Numbered from the stretch's first letter, positions 16,413 through 25,446 are shown. The stretch is 64,000 nucleotides of DNA from Gammaproteobacteria bacterium (GCA_030432755.1 JAUILZ010000003.1:1-64000); one strand, 5' to 3'. Notes: generated by a model from the sequence alone, not told the origin. Numbers and translations: made by a program.

Positions 16413-17448
16413 GGCTCTCCCGGGCGAGCATCCGGATCACGTCGGCGGCGGTGGCGACACCCAGGACACCGCCATCGCCGCGAACGCGTACGCTGCCTGC
16501 GCTGGCGAGCGCGGGCAGCAGGTCCTCCACGCAGCAGTCGGCCGCGACCTCGGGAAGGTCCTCCCCGGCGCCCTGCCCGTTTGCTTCCCGCGCTATCGCG
16601 CCCGCGGTGAGTACCCGGGTGATGGGTACGTCGGTGGTGAACTCGGCGACGTAGTCGTCGGCGGGATTGACTATCAGTTCCGCCGGCGTGCCGACCTGGA
16701 CGATCTGGCCATCCTTCATGATCATCATCCGGTCGGCGATCCGGAGCGCCTCGAGAAAGTCATGCGTGATGAAGACGATCGACTTTCGCAATTGTTCCTG
16801 GATGCCGAGGAACTCGTTCTGCATCTCCCGCCGGATCAGCGGATCGAGGGCGGAAAAAGGTTCGTCGAGGAACCAGATGTCGGGCTCCACCGCGAGCGAC
16901 CGCGCAATACCCACGCGCTGTTGCTGCCCCCCGGAGAGCTGCCGTGGATAGCTGCGTTCGCGCCCGCCCAGCCCCACCAGGTCGATCACCCGCTGGGCCC
17001 GTTCGCGACGTTCGCCGATGCCGATACCCTGCAGCTTGAGCGGAAAGGCGACATTGTCCATGACGTTGAGATGGGGCAGCAGGCCGAAGCTCTGGAACAC
17101 CATGCCCATCTTGTGGCGGCGGATCTCGATCAGCTCCGCCGAGGATTTTTTCAGCAGGTTCTCGCCGTCGAGCAGGACCTCGCCCGCGGTAGGCTCCACA
17201 AGCCGTGACAGGCAGCGCACGATGGTGGACTTGCCGGAGCCGGACAAGCCCATGATGACGAAGATCTCGCCGACGTGGACATCGAAGCTGACGTCACCGC
17301 AGGCCACGATATGGCCGGCATCCCGGATCGCCGCCGCATGGGCACTGGCGTCATCGACGACCCCGTTGCCCTGCTCGAAGAACTGGTCCGGGTGGTTGCC
17401 GTAGACTTTCCAGACGTTGCGGCAGGCGAGCTTGACCGGTTGATCCAC
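16396..17448 (-). CDS. proV: Betaine/proline-type ABC transporter ATP-binding protein
   Basis: A 350-residue ATPase of the ProV/OpuAA family. Walker A is GLSGSGKS, the signature LSGGQQQR, and Walker B IWFLDEPFSALDP; HDFLEALRIADRM is the switch histidine region. A C-terminal part with ITRVLTAGAIA and VATAADVIRMLA resembles the regulatory CBS tail of ProV. GTG 17448 was chosen because a terminator-like hairpin lies just upstream (17485-17516), and an ATG at 17508 would place that hairpin inside the coding region. It should be cotranscribed with the double permease and fed by the ProX-type protein upstream. Confidence 0.85.
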   Translation of the reverse strand: MDQPVKLACRNVWKVYGNHPDQFFEQGNGVVDDASAHAAAIRDAGHIVACGDVSFDVHVGEIFVIMGLSGSGKSTIVRCLSRLVEPTAGEVLLDGENLLKKSSAELIEIRRHKMGMVFQSFGLLPHLNVMDNVAFPLKLQGIGIGERRERAQRVIDLVGLGGRERSYPRQLSGGQQQRVGIARSLAVEPDIWFLDEPFSALDPLIRREMQNEFLGIQEQLRKSIVFITHDFLEALRIADRMMIMKDGQIVQVGTPAELIVNPADDYVAEFTTDVPITRVLTAGAIAREANGQGAGEDLPEVAADCCVEDLLPALASAGSVRVRGDGGVLGVATAADVIRMLARESRAEGR

Positions 17449-17479
17449 TGTACTTACCCGGTTGGCGCGGGAAGAATGG

Positions 17480-17516
17480 AAAAAGCCGGGATGCGCGCCA
17501 GAAGGCACATCCCGGC
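17480..17516 (-). terminator. Intrinsic terminator or attenuator between proX and proV
   Basis: On the minus strand, GCCGGGATG pairs with CATCCCGGC (9 bp, 14-base loop) and is followed directly by TTTTT. Placed between the receptor gene and the ATPase gene, it probably ends most transcripts after the receptor so that receptor exceeds transporter. Confidence 0.75.
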
Positions 17517-17542
17517 CATTGAGTTGCTGAAGCGGAAGCGCG

Positions 17543-18496
17543 TTATTGCGCGGCGGCCACCCAGGGCTGCCAGGTCGCCTCGTTGGCGTTGACCCACTCG
17601 GTGATCACCTCCTCGAGATCGCGCTTGTTGTTATCCACCTCGAGCATCAGCGCGTTCTGGGTATCGTTATCGATGGTCAGGCCTTCGATCAGCTTGAGCG
17701 CGCCCGGCCATTTCTCGCCGAAGTCTTTCCACACGATCTTGCCGATGCTGGCCTGTTCGAAACCGCAGTCATTGACTTTGTCAGGATAGAACCCGGGAGC
17801 CGGATCGGTGGCACAGTTCGGATCCGCGGGGGGCATGTCGACCCATGCCATCTCCAGTTCGGCATGCAGCCAGTGCGGCGCCCAGAACATCATCAGCGCC
17901 GGCTGCTTTGCGGCATAGGCCGCCTTGAGTTCCGCGATCATCGCGCCCTCGCTGCCACCCGCGATGGGTTGCAACGGTAGTCCCGAGGCTTCCACCAGGT
18001 CCTTGGAACGGGTGCCCCAGTCGGCGGGATAGGTGATCAGCCGGCCCTTGGGAAAGGTGTCCGGGGCGGCGAAGACCTGGACGCATTCCACGAGCGCGGT
18101 CCAGGCGGGCAGACCGGGACATTGCTCCGCCATGTAGGCCGGGTACATCCAGCCCTCGCGCGGCTCGAGCCCCAGGGAACCGACTTTCACGATCTCTCCG
18201 GACTCCACCGCCTTGGGATAGATGTCACCGACATTGTTATCCCAGACCTCTGGCTGGAAATGCAGGTTCCCCTGGGCGATGGCGGCGAACTGCGGCACCG
18301 CGCCGGCGGTGACGTATTCCACGTTGAAGCCTGCCTTCTGCAACAACTGGCCGGCGATATGCGCGGAAATGTGTTGCCCGGTCCATTCATTGATCGCGAT
18401 CTTGATGGGATCATCGGAACCGTTTGCCGCGAATGCGTTGCTGCAGGCGATGGCGCTTGCGGCCGCGCCCAATAACAGGTGTTTCAGTTTCATCAT
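17543..18496 (-). CDS. proX: Betaine/proline-type ABC transporter substrate-binding protein
   Basis: A 317-residue periplasmic receptor of the ProX/OpuAC type. It has a signal peptide (1-23, cleavage near AFAANG) and conserved stretches IAINEWTGQHISAHIAGQLL, FQPEVWD, and MMFWAPHWLHAE, whose tryptophans suit an aromatic cage for quaternary amines. ATG 18496 (MMKLKH) has AGGAG eight bases upstream; a longer frame would run into the divergent MBL gene. It heads the betaine operon and is followed by an attenuator. The exact osmolyte is not determined. Confidence 0.87.
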   Translation of the reverse strand: MMKLKHLLLGAAASAIACSNAFAANGSDDPIKIAINEWTGQHISAHIAGQLLQKAGFNVEYVTAGAVPQFAAIAQGNLHFQPEVWDNNVGDIYPKAVESGEIVKVGSLGLEPREGWMYPAYMAEQCPGLPAWTALVECVQVFAAPDTFPKGRLITYPADWGTRSKDLVEASGLPLQPIAGGSEGAMIAELKAAYAAKQPALMMFWAPHWLHAELEMAWVDMPPADPNCATDPAPGFYPDKVNDCGFEQASIGKIVWKDFGEKWPGALKLIEGLTIDNDTQNALMLEVDNNKRDLEEVITEWVNANEATWQPWVAAAQ

Positions 18497-18649
18497 TGAC
18501 GCGCTCCTCTGGGGGACCAGCCGGTCCCGGGGTTTATTCGGAATGGCAGCGGAATAGTCTGCTATAAAAAACGATACCACTTCGACTGGGGCCCGGCAAC
18601 ACCGGTTGCGCCGCGTTATACTGAAACTTCGCCCCATCCGATTGCCTGC

Positions 18650-19420
18650 ATGACTACCCGGATTGCGGAGTACTGGTACGAAGTCCATCCCGTCAGCGAT
18701 GGCATCAGCCTGATCCGCGAAACCCATGTCGCCACCTGGCTGCGCTGCAATATCTGGCATGTGCGCGGCAGGGACCATGACCTGCTCATCGACTCCGGCA
18801 TGGGTGTCCGCCCGCTGAAACGGGAACTTCCGCAACTGACGGAACGCCCGGTCACCTGTATCGCCACCCACGCGCATTTCGATCATATCGGCGGGCAGCA
18901 CGAGTTCGACTGCCGCCTCGGCCATCGCAGCGAAGCCGACATCCACGCCACGCCCACCCGGGAAAACACCGCCGACTGGGGTCCGTTCGTGCGCGCCGAG
19001 ACCTTCAGCGCCCTCCCCCATAGCGGGTTTGACTACCGGACCTACTCCGTCACGCCGGCGCCGCTGACCGGCTACCTGGACGAGGGTGACGTGGTGGATC
19101 TCGGAAACCGCCATTTCCAGGTATTCCACCTGCCGGGGCATTCCCCGGGTTCCATCGCCCTCTACGAGGAATCATCGCGCACCCTGTTTTCCGGAGACAC
19201 GATCTACGACGGCGCGCTGTACGATACCGTCTATCACTCGGACAAGGCGCTCTATCGGCAAAGCCTGGAGCGGCTGCGATCCCTGCCGGTGAACGTCGTC
19301 CATGGCGGACACGATGATTCCTTTGGCGCTGGACGCCTGGTCGAACTGATCGACGACTACCTCTCCGGCGGCAACACCATCGTCGACGCCGACGCCTGGA
19401 TCAACAGCCAGATATCCTGA
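18650..19420 (+). CDS. Metallo-beta-lactamase fold hydrolase
   Basis: A 256-residue soluble MBL-fold enzyme. The metal-binding motifs are THAHFDHIGG (about 75-84), HLPGHSPGS (about 163-171), FSGDTIYDG and VVHGGHDDSF. This is the glyoxalase II-like branch that hydrolyses thioesters or other esters; the substrate is unknown. It is transcribed away from the betaine operon with about 150 bases between the starts. Confidence 0.8.
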   Translation: MTTRIAEYWYEVHPVSDGISLIRETHVATWLRCNIWHVRGRDHDLLIDSGMGVRPLKRELPQLTERPVTCIATHAHFDHIGGQHEFDCRLGHRSEADIHATPTRENTADWGPFVRAETFSALPHSGFDYRTYSVTPAPLTGYLDEGDVVDLGNRHFQVFHLPGHSPGSIALYEESSRTLFSGDTIYDGALYDTVYHSDKALYRQSLERLRSLPVNVVHGGHDDSFGAGRLVELIDDYLSGGNTIVDADAWINSQIS

Positions 19421-19607
19421 ACCGCGGCAGTCTCCGGGTCGGGCTCGGCTTGCGCGTAACGTACACAGCGCCGGCATCCGCCGGTTGCCTGAATCGTGAA
19501 GCCGGGCGGTCATCGGCGGCAACGATGGCAAGGATCGAAACAAACGACTGGCATAGCAAACAGGAATCATTATCATCCAGGGTATTCCCGGTTAAGGAGT
19601 AACGACA

Positions 19608-19817
19608 ATGTTGAAAACCCTTTCCTTTGCGGTGCTGCATTTCAGCGTCGCCTTCACGGTGGCCTGGCTGATCACCGGCAGCCTGCTGGCGGGCGGCCTG
19701 GTCGCAATGATCGAGCCCACCATCAACAGCGTGGCCTATCACTTCCACGAGAAGGCCTGGCTCCGGCGCGGGCGGGCATCCCAACCCCCGTCCCCGTCCG
19801 GCGCGCTCGCGGCCTGA
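19608..19817 (+). CDS. DUF2061 small membrane protein
   Basis: A 69-residue protein with two hydrophobic segments and the DUF2061 pattern: an early histidine in LHFSVAFTVAWLITGS, then MIEPTINSVAYHFHEKAW. Start ATG has AAGGAG upstream. DUF2061 proteins are predicted inner-membrane proteins of unknown function, related in layout to PACE-type segments. No operon partner: 190 bases to the MBL gene and 63 to agmatinase. Confidence 0.78.
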   Translation: MLKTLSFAVLHFSVAFTVAWLITGSLLAGGLVAMIEPTINSVAYHFHEKAWLRRGRASQPPSPSGALAA

Positions 19818-19880
19818 CCCGGAGTACGTTCCGCTATTTGACCGCATCCACGGGGCGCGCCATGGGGTAGACTTCTCCCC

Positions 19881-20837
19881 ATGTCATCACAGTTCAACCA
19901 ACCCCTCGGCGGCAACCAGATGCCGCGATTCGCCGGCCCGGGCACGATGTTCCGGCTGCCGTCGCAGACCGATGCGGCGGGACTCGACATCGCCATCGCC
20001 GGCGTGCCCCTCGACATCGGCACCAGCAACCGCGCCGGCACGCGTTACGGGCCGCGCCAGATCCGCAATGAGTCGGTGCTGGTGCGTCCTTACGGGATGT
20101 ACACCCGCGCGGCGCCCTTCGACAGCTTCCAGGTCGCGGACATCGGCGACGTCCCGCTCAACACCTTCAACCTGCTGAAGTCCATCGACATCATCGAGGG
20201 CTTCTACGACGGGGTGTATGCCCACGGCGCGAAGAGCGTCACCCTGGGCGGCGACCACACCATCGCCCTGCCCATCCTGCGCGCATTGCATAAGGTCCAC
20301 GGTCCGGTGGCGCTGGTGCACGTCGACGCCCATGCCGATATCAACGACGTCATGTTCGGCGAGAAGATCGCCCACGGCACCATCTTCCGCCGCGCGGTGG
20401 AGGAAGGCCTGGTGCAGGGGCCGAAGATGTTCCAGATCGGACTCAGGACCACCGGCTACAGCGCCGAGGATTTCGACTGGTCCCGAGACCAGGGCGCGCG
20501 CGTGGTGCCGGCGGAGGAATGCTGGTACCGCTCACTGGCGCCGCTGATGGAAGAGATCCGCACCGTAATCGGACCGGAGACGCCGACCTATCTCACCTTC
20601 GACATCGACGGCCTCGACCCCTCCGTGGCCCCCGGCACCGGCACCCCGGAACCCGGCGGCCTCACCGCCTCCCAGGGCATCGAGATCATTCGCGGCTGCT
20701 GGGGCCTCAACCTCGTCGGCGCGGACCTGGTGGAGGTCTCGCCGCCTTACGACACTACCGGCAATACCTCGCTGCTGGCGGCGAACCTGGTGTTCGAGAT
20801 GCTGTGCAGTTTTCCGGGCTGCCAACGACGGGATTAG
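19881..20837 (+). CDS. speB: Agmatinase/ureohydrolase
   Basis: A 318-residue enzyme of the arginase/agmatinase family, hydrolysing agmatine (or a guanidino acid) to putrescine (or an amine) and urea with two Mn ions. The metal sites are GGDHT (about 124), DAHADIND (about 147-154) and DIDGLDPSVAPGTGTPEPGG (about 236-255). Guanidinobutyrase is a close alternative that sequence reading cannot exclude. A small hairpin (CGGGCC, loop, GGCCCG at 20844-20860) follows the stop. Confidence 0.85.
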   Translation: MSSQFNQPLGGNQMPRFAGPGTMFRLPSQTDAAGLDIAIAGVPLDIGTSNRAGTRYGPRQIRNESVLVRPYGMYTRAAPFDSFQVADIGDVPLNTFNLLKSIDIIEGFYDGVYAHGAKSVTLGGDHTIALPILRALHKVHGPVALVHVDAHADINDVMFGEKIAHGTIFRRAVEEGLVQGPKMFQIGLRTTGYSAEDFDWSRDQGARVVPAEECWYRSLAPLMEEIRTVIGPETPTYLTFDIDGLDPSVAPGTGTPEPGGLTASQGIEIIRGCWGLNLVGADLVEVSPPYDTTGNTSLLAANLVFEMLCSFPGCQRRD

Positions 20838-20860
20838 GCTGACCGGGCCGGCATGGCCCG

Positions 20861-20900
20861 TTGACAGCATCGGGGAATCGTGTTCTCATAGTTGAGAACA
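20861..20900 (+). promoter_or_regulatory. lexA promoter with candidate SOS operator
   Basis: A consensus -35 TTGACA (20861-20866) is followed after 17 bases by a weak -10 (20884-20889). The -10 is inside a perfect inverted repeat, TGTTCTCA-TAGT-TGAGAACA (20881-20900), 19 bases before the lexA start. Its position suits autorepression. It differs from the CTGT-N8-ACAG E. coli SOS box. Confidence 0.75.
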
Positions 20901-20918
20901 TCGCACCCCTGCCCGTCC

Positions 20919-21506
20919 ATGCGCGAGATCGAAGAGAAAATCCTGGATTTTGTCGGCCGCTTCTGTTTCGAGGAGCAGCGCTCCCCCACCCTCGCGGAAA
21001 TTGCCGAGGGCATCGGCTATACCTCGAGAGGTTCCGTACATCGTTACGTCAAGTCATTGATCGACGAGGAATTTCTGACCTCCGACGGCGGTAATCGCAA
21101 CCTCGCGCCCACCGGCAAGCCACGCAGCGACCTGACCATGCCCCTGCTTGGCCGCATTGCCGCGGGCCGGCCCATCGAGGCCATCGCCGAGAGCATGGAA
21201 CTCAACATCACCAACCTGTTCGCCGGGCCCAACCGCTTCGTCCTGCAGGTCAAGGGCGACTCCATGATAGACGCCGGCATCCATGACCGCGACTACGTCA
21301 TCGTCCAGCAGGCCGAGACTGCCCGGGAAGGCGAGATCGTGGTCGCGCTGATCGACGGCTACGAGGCCACCCTCAAGCGCTACTACACCATCTCCGGCAA
21401 CCGGGTCCGCCTCGTGCCGGAAAACCCGGACATGGAACCGATGAACTTCCCAGCCGACCAGGTGCGCATCCAGGGCATCGTGGTGGGGCAGATGCGCAAG
21501 TACTGA
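20919..21506 (+). CDS. lexA: LexA SOS repressor
   Basis: A 195-residue LexA-family repressor/autoprotease. The N-terminal winged helix (1-65) has PTLAEIAEGIGYTSRGSVHR. The cleavage site is Ala82-Gly83 in GRIAAGRP, the catalytic Ser115 is in VKGDSMIDAG and Lys153 in EATLKRYY. ATG 20919 was chosen because an upstream in-frame TTG falls inside the palindromic operator. It is expected to repress itself and DNA-damage genes until RecA-stimulated self-cleavage. Two GAAA-loop repeats follow the gene. Confidence 0.9.
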   Translation: MREIEEKILDFVGRFCFEEQRSPTLAEIAEGIGYTSRGSVHRYVKSLIDEEFLTSDGGNRNLAPTGKPRSDLTMPLLGRIAAGRPIEAIAESMELNITNLFAGPNRFVLQVKGDSMIDAGIHDRDYVIVQQAETAREGEIVVALIDGYEATLKRYYTISGNRVRLVPENPDMEPMNFPADQVRIQGIVVGQMRKY

Positions 21507-21544
21507 CGGTTCAGCCTTCGGCGTCCACGGGCAATGTCCTCGAA

Positions 21545-21665
21545 ATCCCAGCGAAATCTGGGATCCCTATCAAAATGTTCTCGAAATCCCAGCGAAAGCT
21601 GGGATCCATGTCAATTCGTAGTGCAATCCCCACAACATGGACGCTGGCCCCAGCTTTCGCTGGGG
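21545..21665. repeat. Cluster of three GAAA-loop palindromic repeats
   Basis: Copies at 21545-21573 (arms with one mismatch), 21586-21614 (perfect ATCCCAGC-GAAA-GCTGGGAT, then CCATGTCAA) and, inverted, 21648-21665 (CCCCAGC-TTTC-GCTGGGG). They fill the gap between the convergent lexA and EamA genes. The inverted pair could fold into a larger structure and act as a bidirectional terminator. Confidence 0.8.
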
Positions 21666-21700
21666 TAAACCTTCGCTGGCGTTTCGGGCAGCAGTGCCAG

Positions 21701-22615
21701 CTAGCGCCCGGTGTCAGGTACTCTTCGCGTCACCTGCACCCTGAGCCGCGCCTCGCGCTGCATCATGTAAACGCCGGTGGCGATAATGATCGCGATGCCC
21801 AGCAGGCTGAAGTTGTCGGGCACCTCGCCCCAGACCAGGTAGCCGATCACCCCGCCGATCACGATCATCAGGTACTTGAGCGGTGAAAGCAGGCCAACCT
21901 CGGCGTTCTTGTAACTGAGGGTCATCAGGTACTGGGCGCAGCCGCCGAGTACGCCCACCGCCATCAGCAACAGGAGGTCGCCGAGGGGTGGCCGGATCCA
22001 GCCCCAGCGCAGCGACAGGACGCCACTCACCAGGGTGGCGGTGAATGTGAAATAGAACGTGATGCAGGCCGGATCCTCCGTGCGGCCGAGGATGCGGATG
22101 ATGTTGGTGGCGAATCCCACCAGCACCGCGGCAGCCACCATGATCAGTGCTGCGCTGCTGAACACTTCGCTTCCGGGTTTCACCACCAGGAGTACGCCGA
22201 GGAAGCCGATGACGACAGCGCTCCAGCGGCGGATACCCACCTTTTCCCCGAGTAGCGGCACCGACAACGCGGTCATGACGATTGGCGCGGAGTGGAAGAT
22301 CGCCATGGCGTCCGCCAGCGGCAGCTTGCCGATACCGTAGAACGCGCAGCCCATCGCGCTGACGCCGATCAGCGAACGCACCAGGTGCAGCACCGGCCGG
22401 CGCGTTCGCAGGATCCGCCAGCCGCCGGCCATGGCGATGAAGCCAGCGATGGGCACCAGCGCCACCGCGCTGCGGAAAAACATGATCTGCCAGGTGGGAT
22501 AGTCCGCGCTGAGCCACTTTACCAGCGCGTCCATGGTGCCGAACACCAGTACGCTGCCAAGCATCGCCGCGATACCGAACAACGGACGCTGGGATTCGGT
22601 ACCGGGAAGGGACAT
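21701..22615 (-). CDS. EamA family (DMT) transporter
   Basis: A 304-residue inner-membrane protein of the drug/metabolite transporter superfamily with ten predicted helices in two EamA halves (the first opening FGIAAMLGSVLVFGTMDALV; the second from about residue 150). The conserved SAPIVMTALSVPLLGEKV and LSPLKYLMIVIGGVIGYLVWGE ends of the halves are clear. Substrate unknown. ATG 22615 gives a short cytoplasmic start; a GTG at 22666 would add 17 residues. Confidence 0.8.
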   Translation of the reverse strand: MSLPGTESQRPLFGIAAMLGSVLVFGTMDALVKWLSADYPTWQIMFFRSAVALVPIAGFIAMAGGWRILRTRRPVLHLVRSLIGVSAMGCAFYGIGKLPLADAMAIFHSAPIVMTALSVPLLGEKVGIRRWSAVVIGFLGVLLVVKPGSEVFSSAALIMVAAAVLVGFATNIIRILGRTEDPACITFYFTFTATLVSGVLSLRWGWIRPPLGDLLLLMAVGVLGGCAQYLMTLSYKNAEVGLLSPLKYLMIVIGGVIGYLVWGEVPDNFSLLGIAIIIATGVYMMQREARLRVQVTRRVPDTGR

Positions 22616-22793
22616 CGGCGCAGCATAGAGGCTTTTCACGAGATTGCAAGGGACGCGCGCATTCACGTTTCAGCGACGGTCCTTTCACGTTGACGAGGCG
22701 CAGGACACGTTTTCGTTCACGGCTTTTTGATCCTGGCTTTGTCAGGATCCGGGCAATCACTTTCACCAACCCATCGATCGTTACGGACCGGAA

Positions 22794-23324
22794 ATGAAGA
22801 AAGCCACCAAAGTCATATCTCACGACGCAACACCAATCAGCCAGGCCACTGACAGGAGCACCGAAAGCATCGTCTCGCGGCGCGCGCTGGTCGCGGGCAC
22901 CGCCCTTGCCGGCGCCGCGGCGACGATGCCGGACAAATGGGCGACGCCGGTCATCCGCAGCGTGGTCCTTCCGGCCCATGCCGCTACCTCCGCGTTGACC
23001 ATCGCCGACATTGCCGTGGGTGCGGCGCCCGAATTCACGACACTGGTCGGGGCATTGTCCACCGCGGGGCTTGTTTCCACGCTACAGGGACCGGGCCCGT
23101 TTACCGTGTTCGCACCGACCAACGCCGCGTTCAGCGCCATCTCGGGCGTCGTTGCAGGCCTTAGCGTTGCGCAACTGACGGACGTCCTTCTCTATCACGT
23201 CGTGCCCGGGATCAATCCACCTTCCGCCATTCCGTCTACCTCGGGTACGCCGGCGAATATCACCTCCACGATCAATGCCAGCAATGGCGTCATCTACGTG
23301 ATCGACCAGGTCCTTCTGCCCTGA
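22794..23324 (+). CDS. Exported FAS1 (fasciclin) domain protein
   Basis: A 176-residue protein with a twin-arginine-like leader (SRRALVAGTALAGAAATMP, about 28-46) and one truncated FAS1 domain (about 68-175): FTTLVGALSTAGLVSTLQGPG, FTVFAPTNAAFSAI and LYHVVPG. FAS1 domains mediate adhesion. The C-terminus ends soon after the last FAS1 strand, so the domain is near the minimum length. It is followed by a strong terminator and stands alone. Confidence 0.8.
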   Translation: MKKATKVISHDATPISQATDRSTESIVSRRALVAGTALAGAAATMPDKWATPVIRSVVLPAHAATSALTIADIAVGAAPEFTTLVGALSTAGLVSTLQGPGPFTVFAPTNAAFSAISGVVAGLSVAQLTDVLLYHVVPGINPPSAIPSTSGTPANITSTINASNGVIYVIDQVLLP

Positions 23325-23351
23325 TTGCGCGACAGCATATCTGCACCTTTC

Positions 23352-23378
23352 GGCCGGTCCCACACCGGCCTTTTTTTT
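23352..23378 (+). terminator. Intrinsic terminator after the FAS1 gene
   Basis: GGCCGGT and ACCGGCC form a 7-bp stem with a CCCAC loop, followed by eight T. Confidence 0.9.
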
Positions 23379-23461
23379 GCGCGGTCGAATGGGCGGAGGA
23401 GCGGTTGACCCTTTCGCGGAGTTGGACATAATGCCGCCTGCGCAAACACCGTCCATTACGG

Positions 23462-24160
23462 ATGAACAAAAGCCTCCTCACCAACCTCGTCGCGTTGGCC
23501 GTACTCATGGCGGGACTCCTCCTGCCGCACCCAGAGCTCCGCGCCGTGGGACTGTTCGCGGTGTCCGGCGCGCTGACCAACTGGCTCGCGATCTACATGC
23601 TGTTCGAACGCGTGCCCGGGCTCTACGGCTCTGGCGTGATCCCGCTCCATTTCGACGAATTCCGCCGTGGCATTCGCAGACTGATGATGGACCAGTTCTT
23701 CACCCCGGAGCACATCGAACGATTCCTTGCCGGTGGCGGTGAGGATACGGCGGTGGATCTCGGCCCGGTCATCGACAAGATGGATCTCTCGCCCACCTTC
23801 GACGGCCTGGTGCAGACCATCAGCGAGTCCTCCTTCGGCGGCATGCTGGCGATGATCGGCGGCGCGAGCGGTCTCGAGCCGCTGCGCGAGCCTTATATCC
23901 GGCGCATGAAGTCCACGCTCCAGGGAATCGCCGCCAGTGACACGGTGCAACATGCGATTCGATCCGGAATCCGCGGCGACGGCGATGACGGCATCCGGGA
24001 ACGTATCGCCACGGTGATCGAACGTCGCCTCGACGAACTCACGCCGGAAATGGTGAAGCGCATCATCCAGGACATGATCCGCGAACACCTCGGCTGGCTG
24101 GTGGTCTGGGGCGGTGTATTCGGCGGGTTGATCGGATTGCTGACCACGCTCATCGATTGA
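23462..24160 (+). CDS. DUF445 family membrane protein
   Basis: A 232-residue protein with N-terminal membrane helices (about 5-40, with GLFAVSGALTNWLAIYMLFE, the DUF445 hallmark), a long soluble middle, and a C-terminal helix (LGWLVVWGGVFGGLIGLLTTLI). DUF445 proteins are conserved membrane proteins of unknown function; this one is shorter than the usual 400 residues. It lies alone between the FAS1 terminator and the convergent Rieske gene. Confidence 0.78.
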   Translation: MNKSLLTNLVALAVLMAGLLLPHPELRAVGLFAVSGALTNWLAIYMLFERVPGLYGSGVIPLHFDEFRRGIRRLMMDQFFTPEHIERFLAGGGEDTAVDLGPVIDKMDLSPTFDGLVQTISESSFGGMLAMIGGASGLEPLREPYIRRMKSTLQGIAASDTVQHAIRSGIRGDGDDGIRERIATVIERRLDELTPEMVKRIIQDMIREHLGWLVVWGGVFGGLIGLLTTLID

Positions 24161-24185
24161 GCATGGTTCGGTCGGGACAATCGAA

Positions 24186-25358
24186 TCAGGCCCTGCGCAA
24201 CTGGTTCGCCAGGTAACGCGTAAACTCGTGGTTCTCCCGTTCCAGCCAGCTCAGGCGCCCGGCGCTGGCGAGCGGTGACGACGCGCCGCGAAAGATACCC
24301 TCCACCACCACGCGGTCCTCGTCGTTGACGCGGTCGAGAAAATCGCGGATCTCGGCCTTCAGGGTCTCCGGGTCCGCGCTCGCCGCCAGCACCTCCGGCG
24401 CCATCGCCGCGCCGTAACGCACCCTGACCTCGCCAACGGAGACCGGCTCCAGCGAGAGATACCAGACATGGTCCGGGGCGAGCGCGTACATGTGCGAAGG
24501 AAATACCGTGGGCAGGATCGCTGTACGGCGCGCCTCACCCTCGAGGCGATGGTTATCGGGATGGGCCACGCCGACTCGCGCATCCGCTGACTTGGTGAAG
24601 AACTGGTAGGTAAACGCGGGATCGGGCTCCCCCGGCTCGAAGCGGGTCTCGTGCACGGGGAACCAGGCGCCCACGGTGGCGCGGTGGGTCACCGGCAGGT
24701 GATAGCCCTCCATGAAGTTCTCGGTGAGTTGCTTCCAGTTGGTTCGCCAGACATGCTCCTTGCGGTCGATGGGCACGTAGTGCTCGACGCCGTAGGGCTC
24801 GACCAGGGGTTCCAGCCGGGCGAGCGATTCCGCCACCGGCGGAAGGTCGGGATCAAGCGTGAGATAGATCCAGCCATGCCATACCTCGCAACGCACCGAC
24901 GCCAGGGACACTTCGCCGCGCGCGAAAGCCGTGCTGCGATCCATGTGTGGAGCGCCGATCAGGCGGCCGTCGGTCGCGTAAGTCCAGGCATGATAGGGGC
25001 AGACGATGCGGCGGCAGTTCCCCTGCCCGGTCAGCAACGTCATCATGCGGTGCCGGCAGACATTGGCGAAGGCGGAGACCGTTCCGCCGGCCTGTCGCAT
25101 CACGACCACCGGCTGGCCAGCAATCTCGTCGCACAGGTAGTCGCCGGTGGCGGGGATGCTCGCGGCAAGCCCCACGCACAGCCACTGTCGGCGGAATATG
25201 CGCTCTCGCTCCAGGGCGAGAAGTTCCGGCGAGGTATAGGAACCTGGCGGCATCGCGGATGCCTGCTCCAGCGGCAATGCCGCCAACGAGTCGATATCGT
25301 GAAGCAATTGACCGACGCTTGATTCCACTTGTTTCACCACGGTGGCGGAATAACCCAC
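24186..25358 (-). CDS. Rieske-type aromatic ring-hydroxylating oxygenase alpha subunit
   Basis: A 390-residue cytoplasmic oxygenase. The Rieske 2Fe-2S site is Cys101-x-His103 (VCRHR) and Cys120-x2-His123 (CPYHAW). The mononuclear iron site is NFMEGYHLPVTH, with His220 and His225. It would accept electrons from a separate reductase, not found in the window. Substrate is unknown: ring hydroxylation or N-demethylation are both known for the family. GTG 25358 is the working start, with no clear Shine-Dalgarno; GTG near 25340 is possible. Confidence 0.8.
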   Translation of the reverse strand: MGYSATVVKQVESSVGQLLHDIDSLAALPLEQASAMPPGSYTSPELLALERERIFRRQWLCVGLAASIPATGDYLCDEIAGQPVVVMRQAGGTVSAFANVCRHRMMTLLTGQGNCRRIVCPYHAWTYATDGRLIGAPHMDRSTAFARGEVSLASVRCEVWHGWIYLTLDPDLPPVAESLARLEPLVEPYGVEHYVPIDRKEHVWRTNWKQLTENFMEGYHLPVTHRATVGAWFPVHETRFEPGEPDPAFTYQFFTKSADARVGVAHPDNHRLEGEARRTAILPTVFPSHMYALAPDHVWYLSLEPVSVGEVRVRYGAAMAPEVLAASADPETLKAEIRDFLDRVNDEDRVVVEGIFRGASSPLASAGRLSWLERENHEFTRYLANQLRRA

Positions 25359-25446
25359 CGCGGATTACATCATGAAGCGATGAATAACGCGGGCGGAATA
25401 GTCGCTGCCGGCGACAGCTTCTCACGCGGTCGCGAACGAGGGCGCG

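Noticed and set aside
18497..19141. Long N-terminal extension of the ProX-type receptor
   Set aside because: It would run antisense through the MBL hydrolase gene and hide the signal peptide, and a good ribosome site precedes 18496.
20892..20918. TTG at 20892 as an earlier lexA start
   Set aside because: It lies inside the palindromic operator and adds nine residues not typical of LexA.
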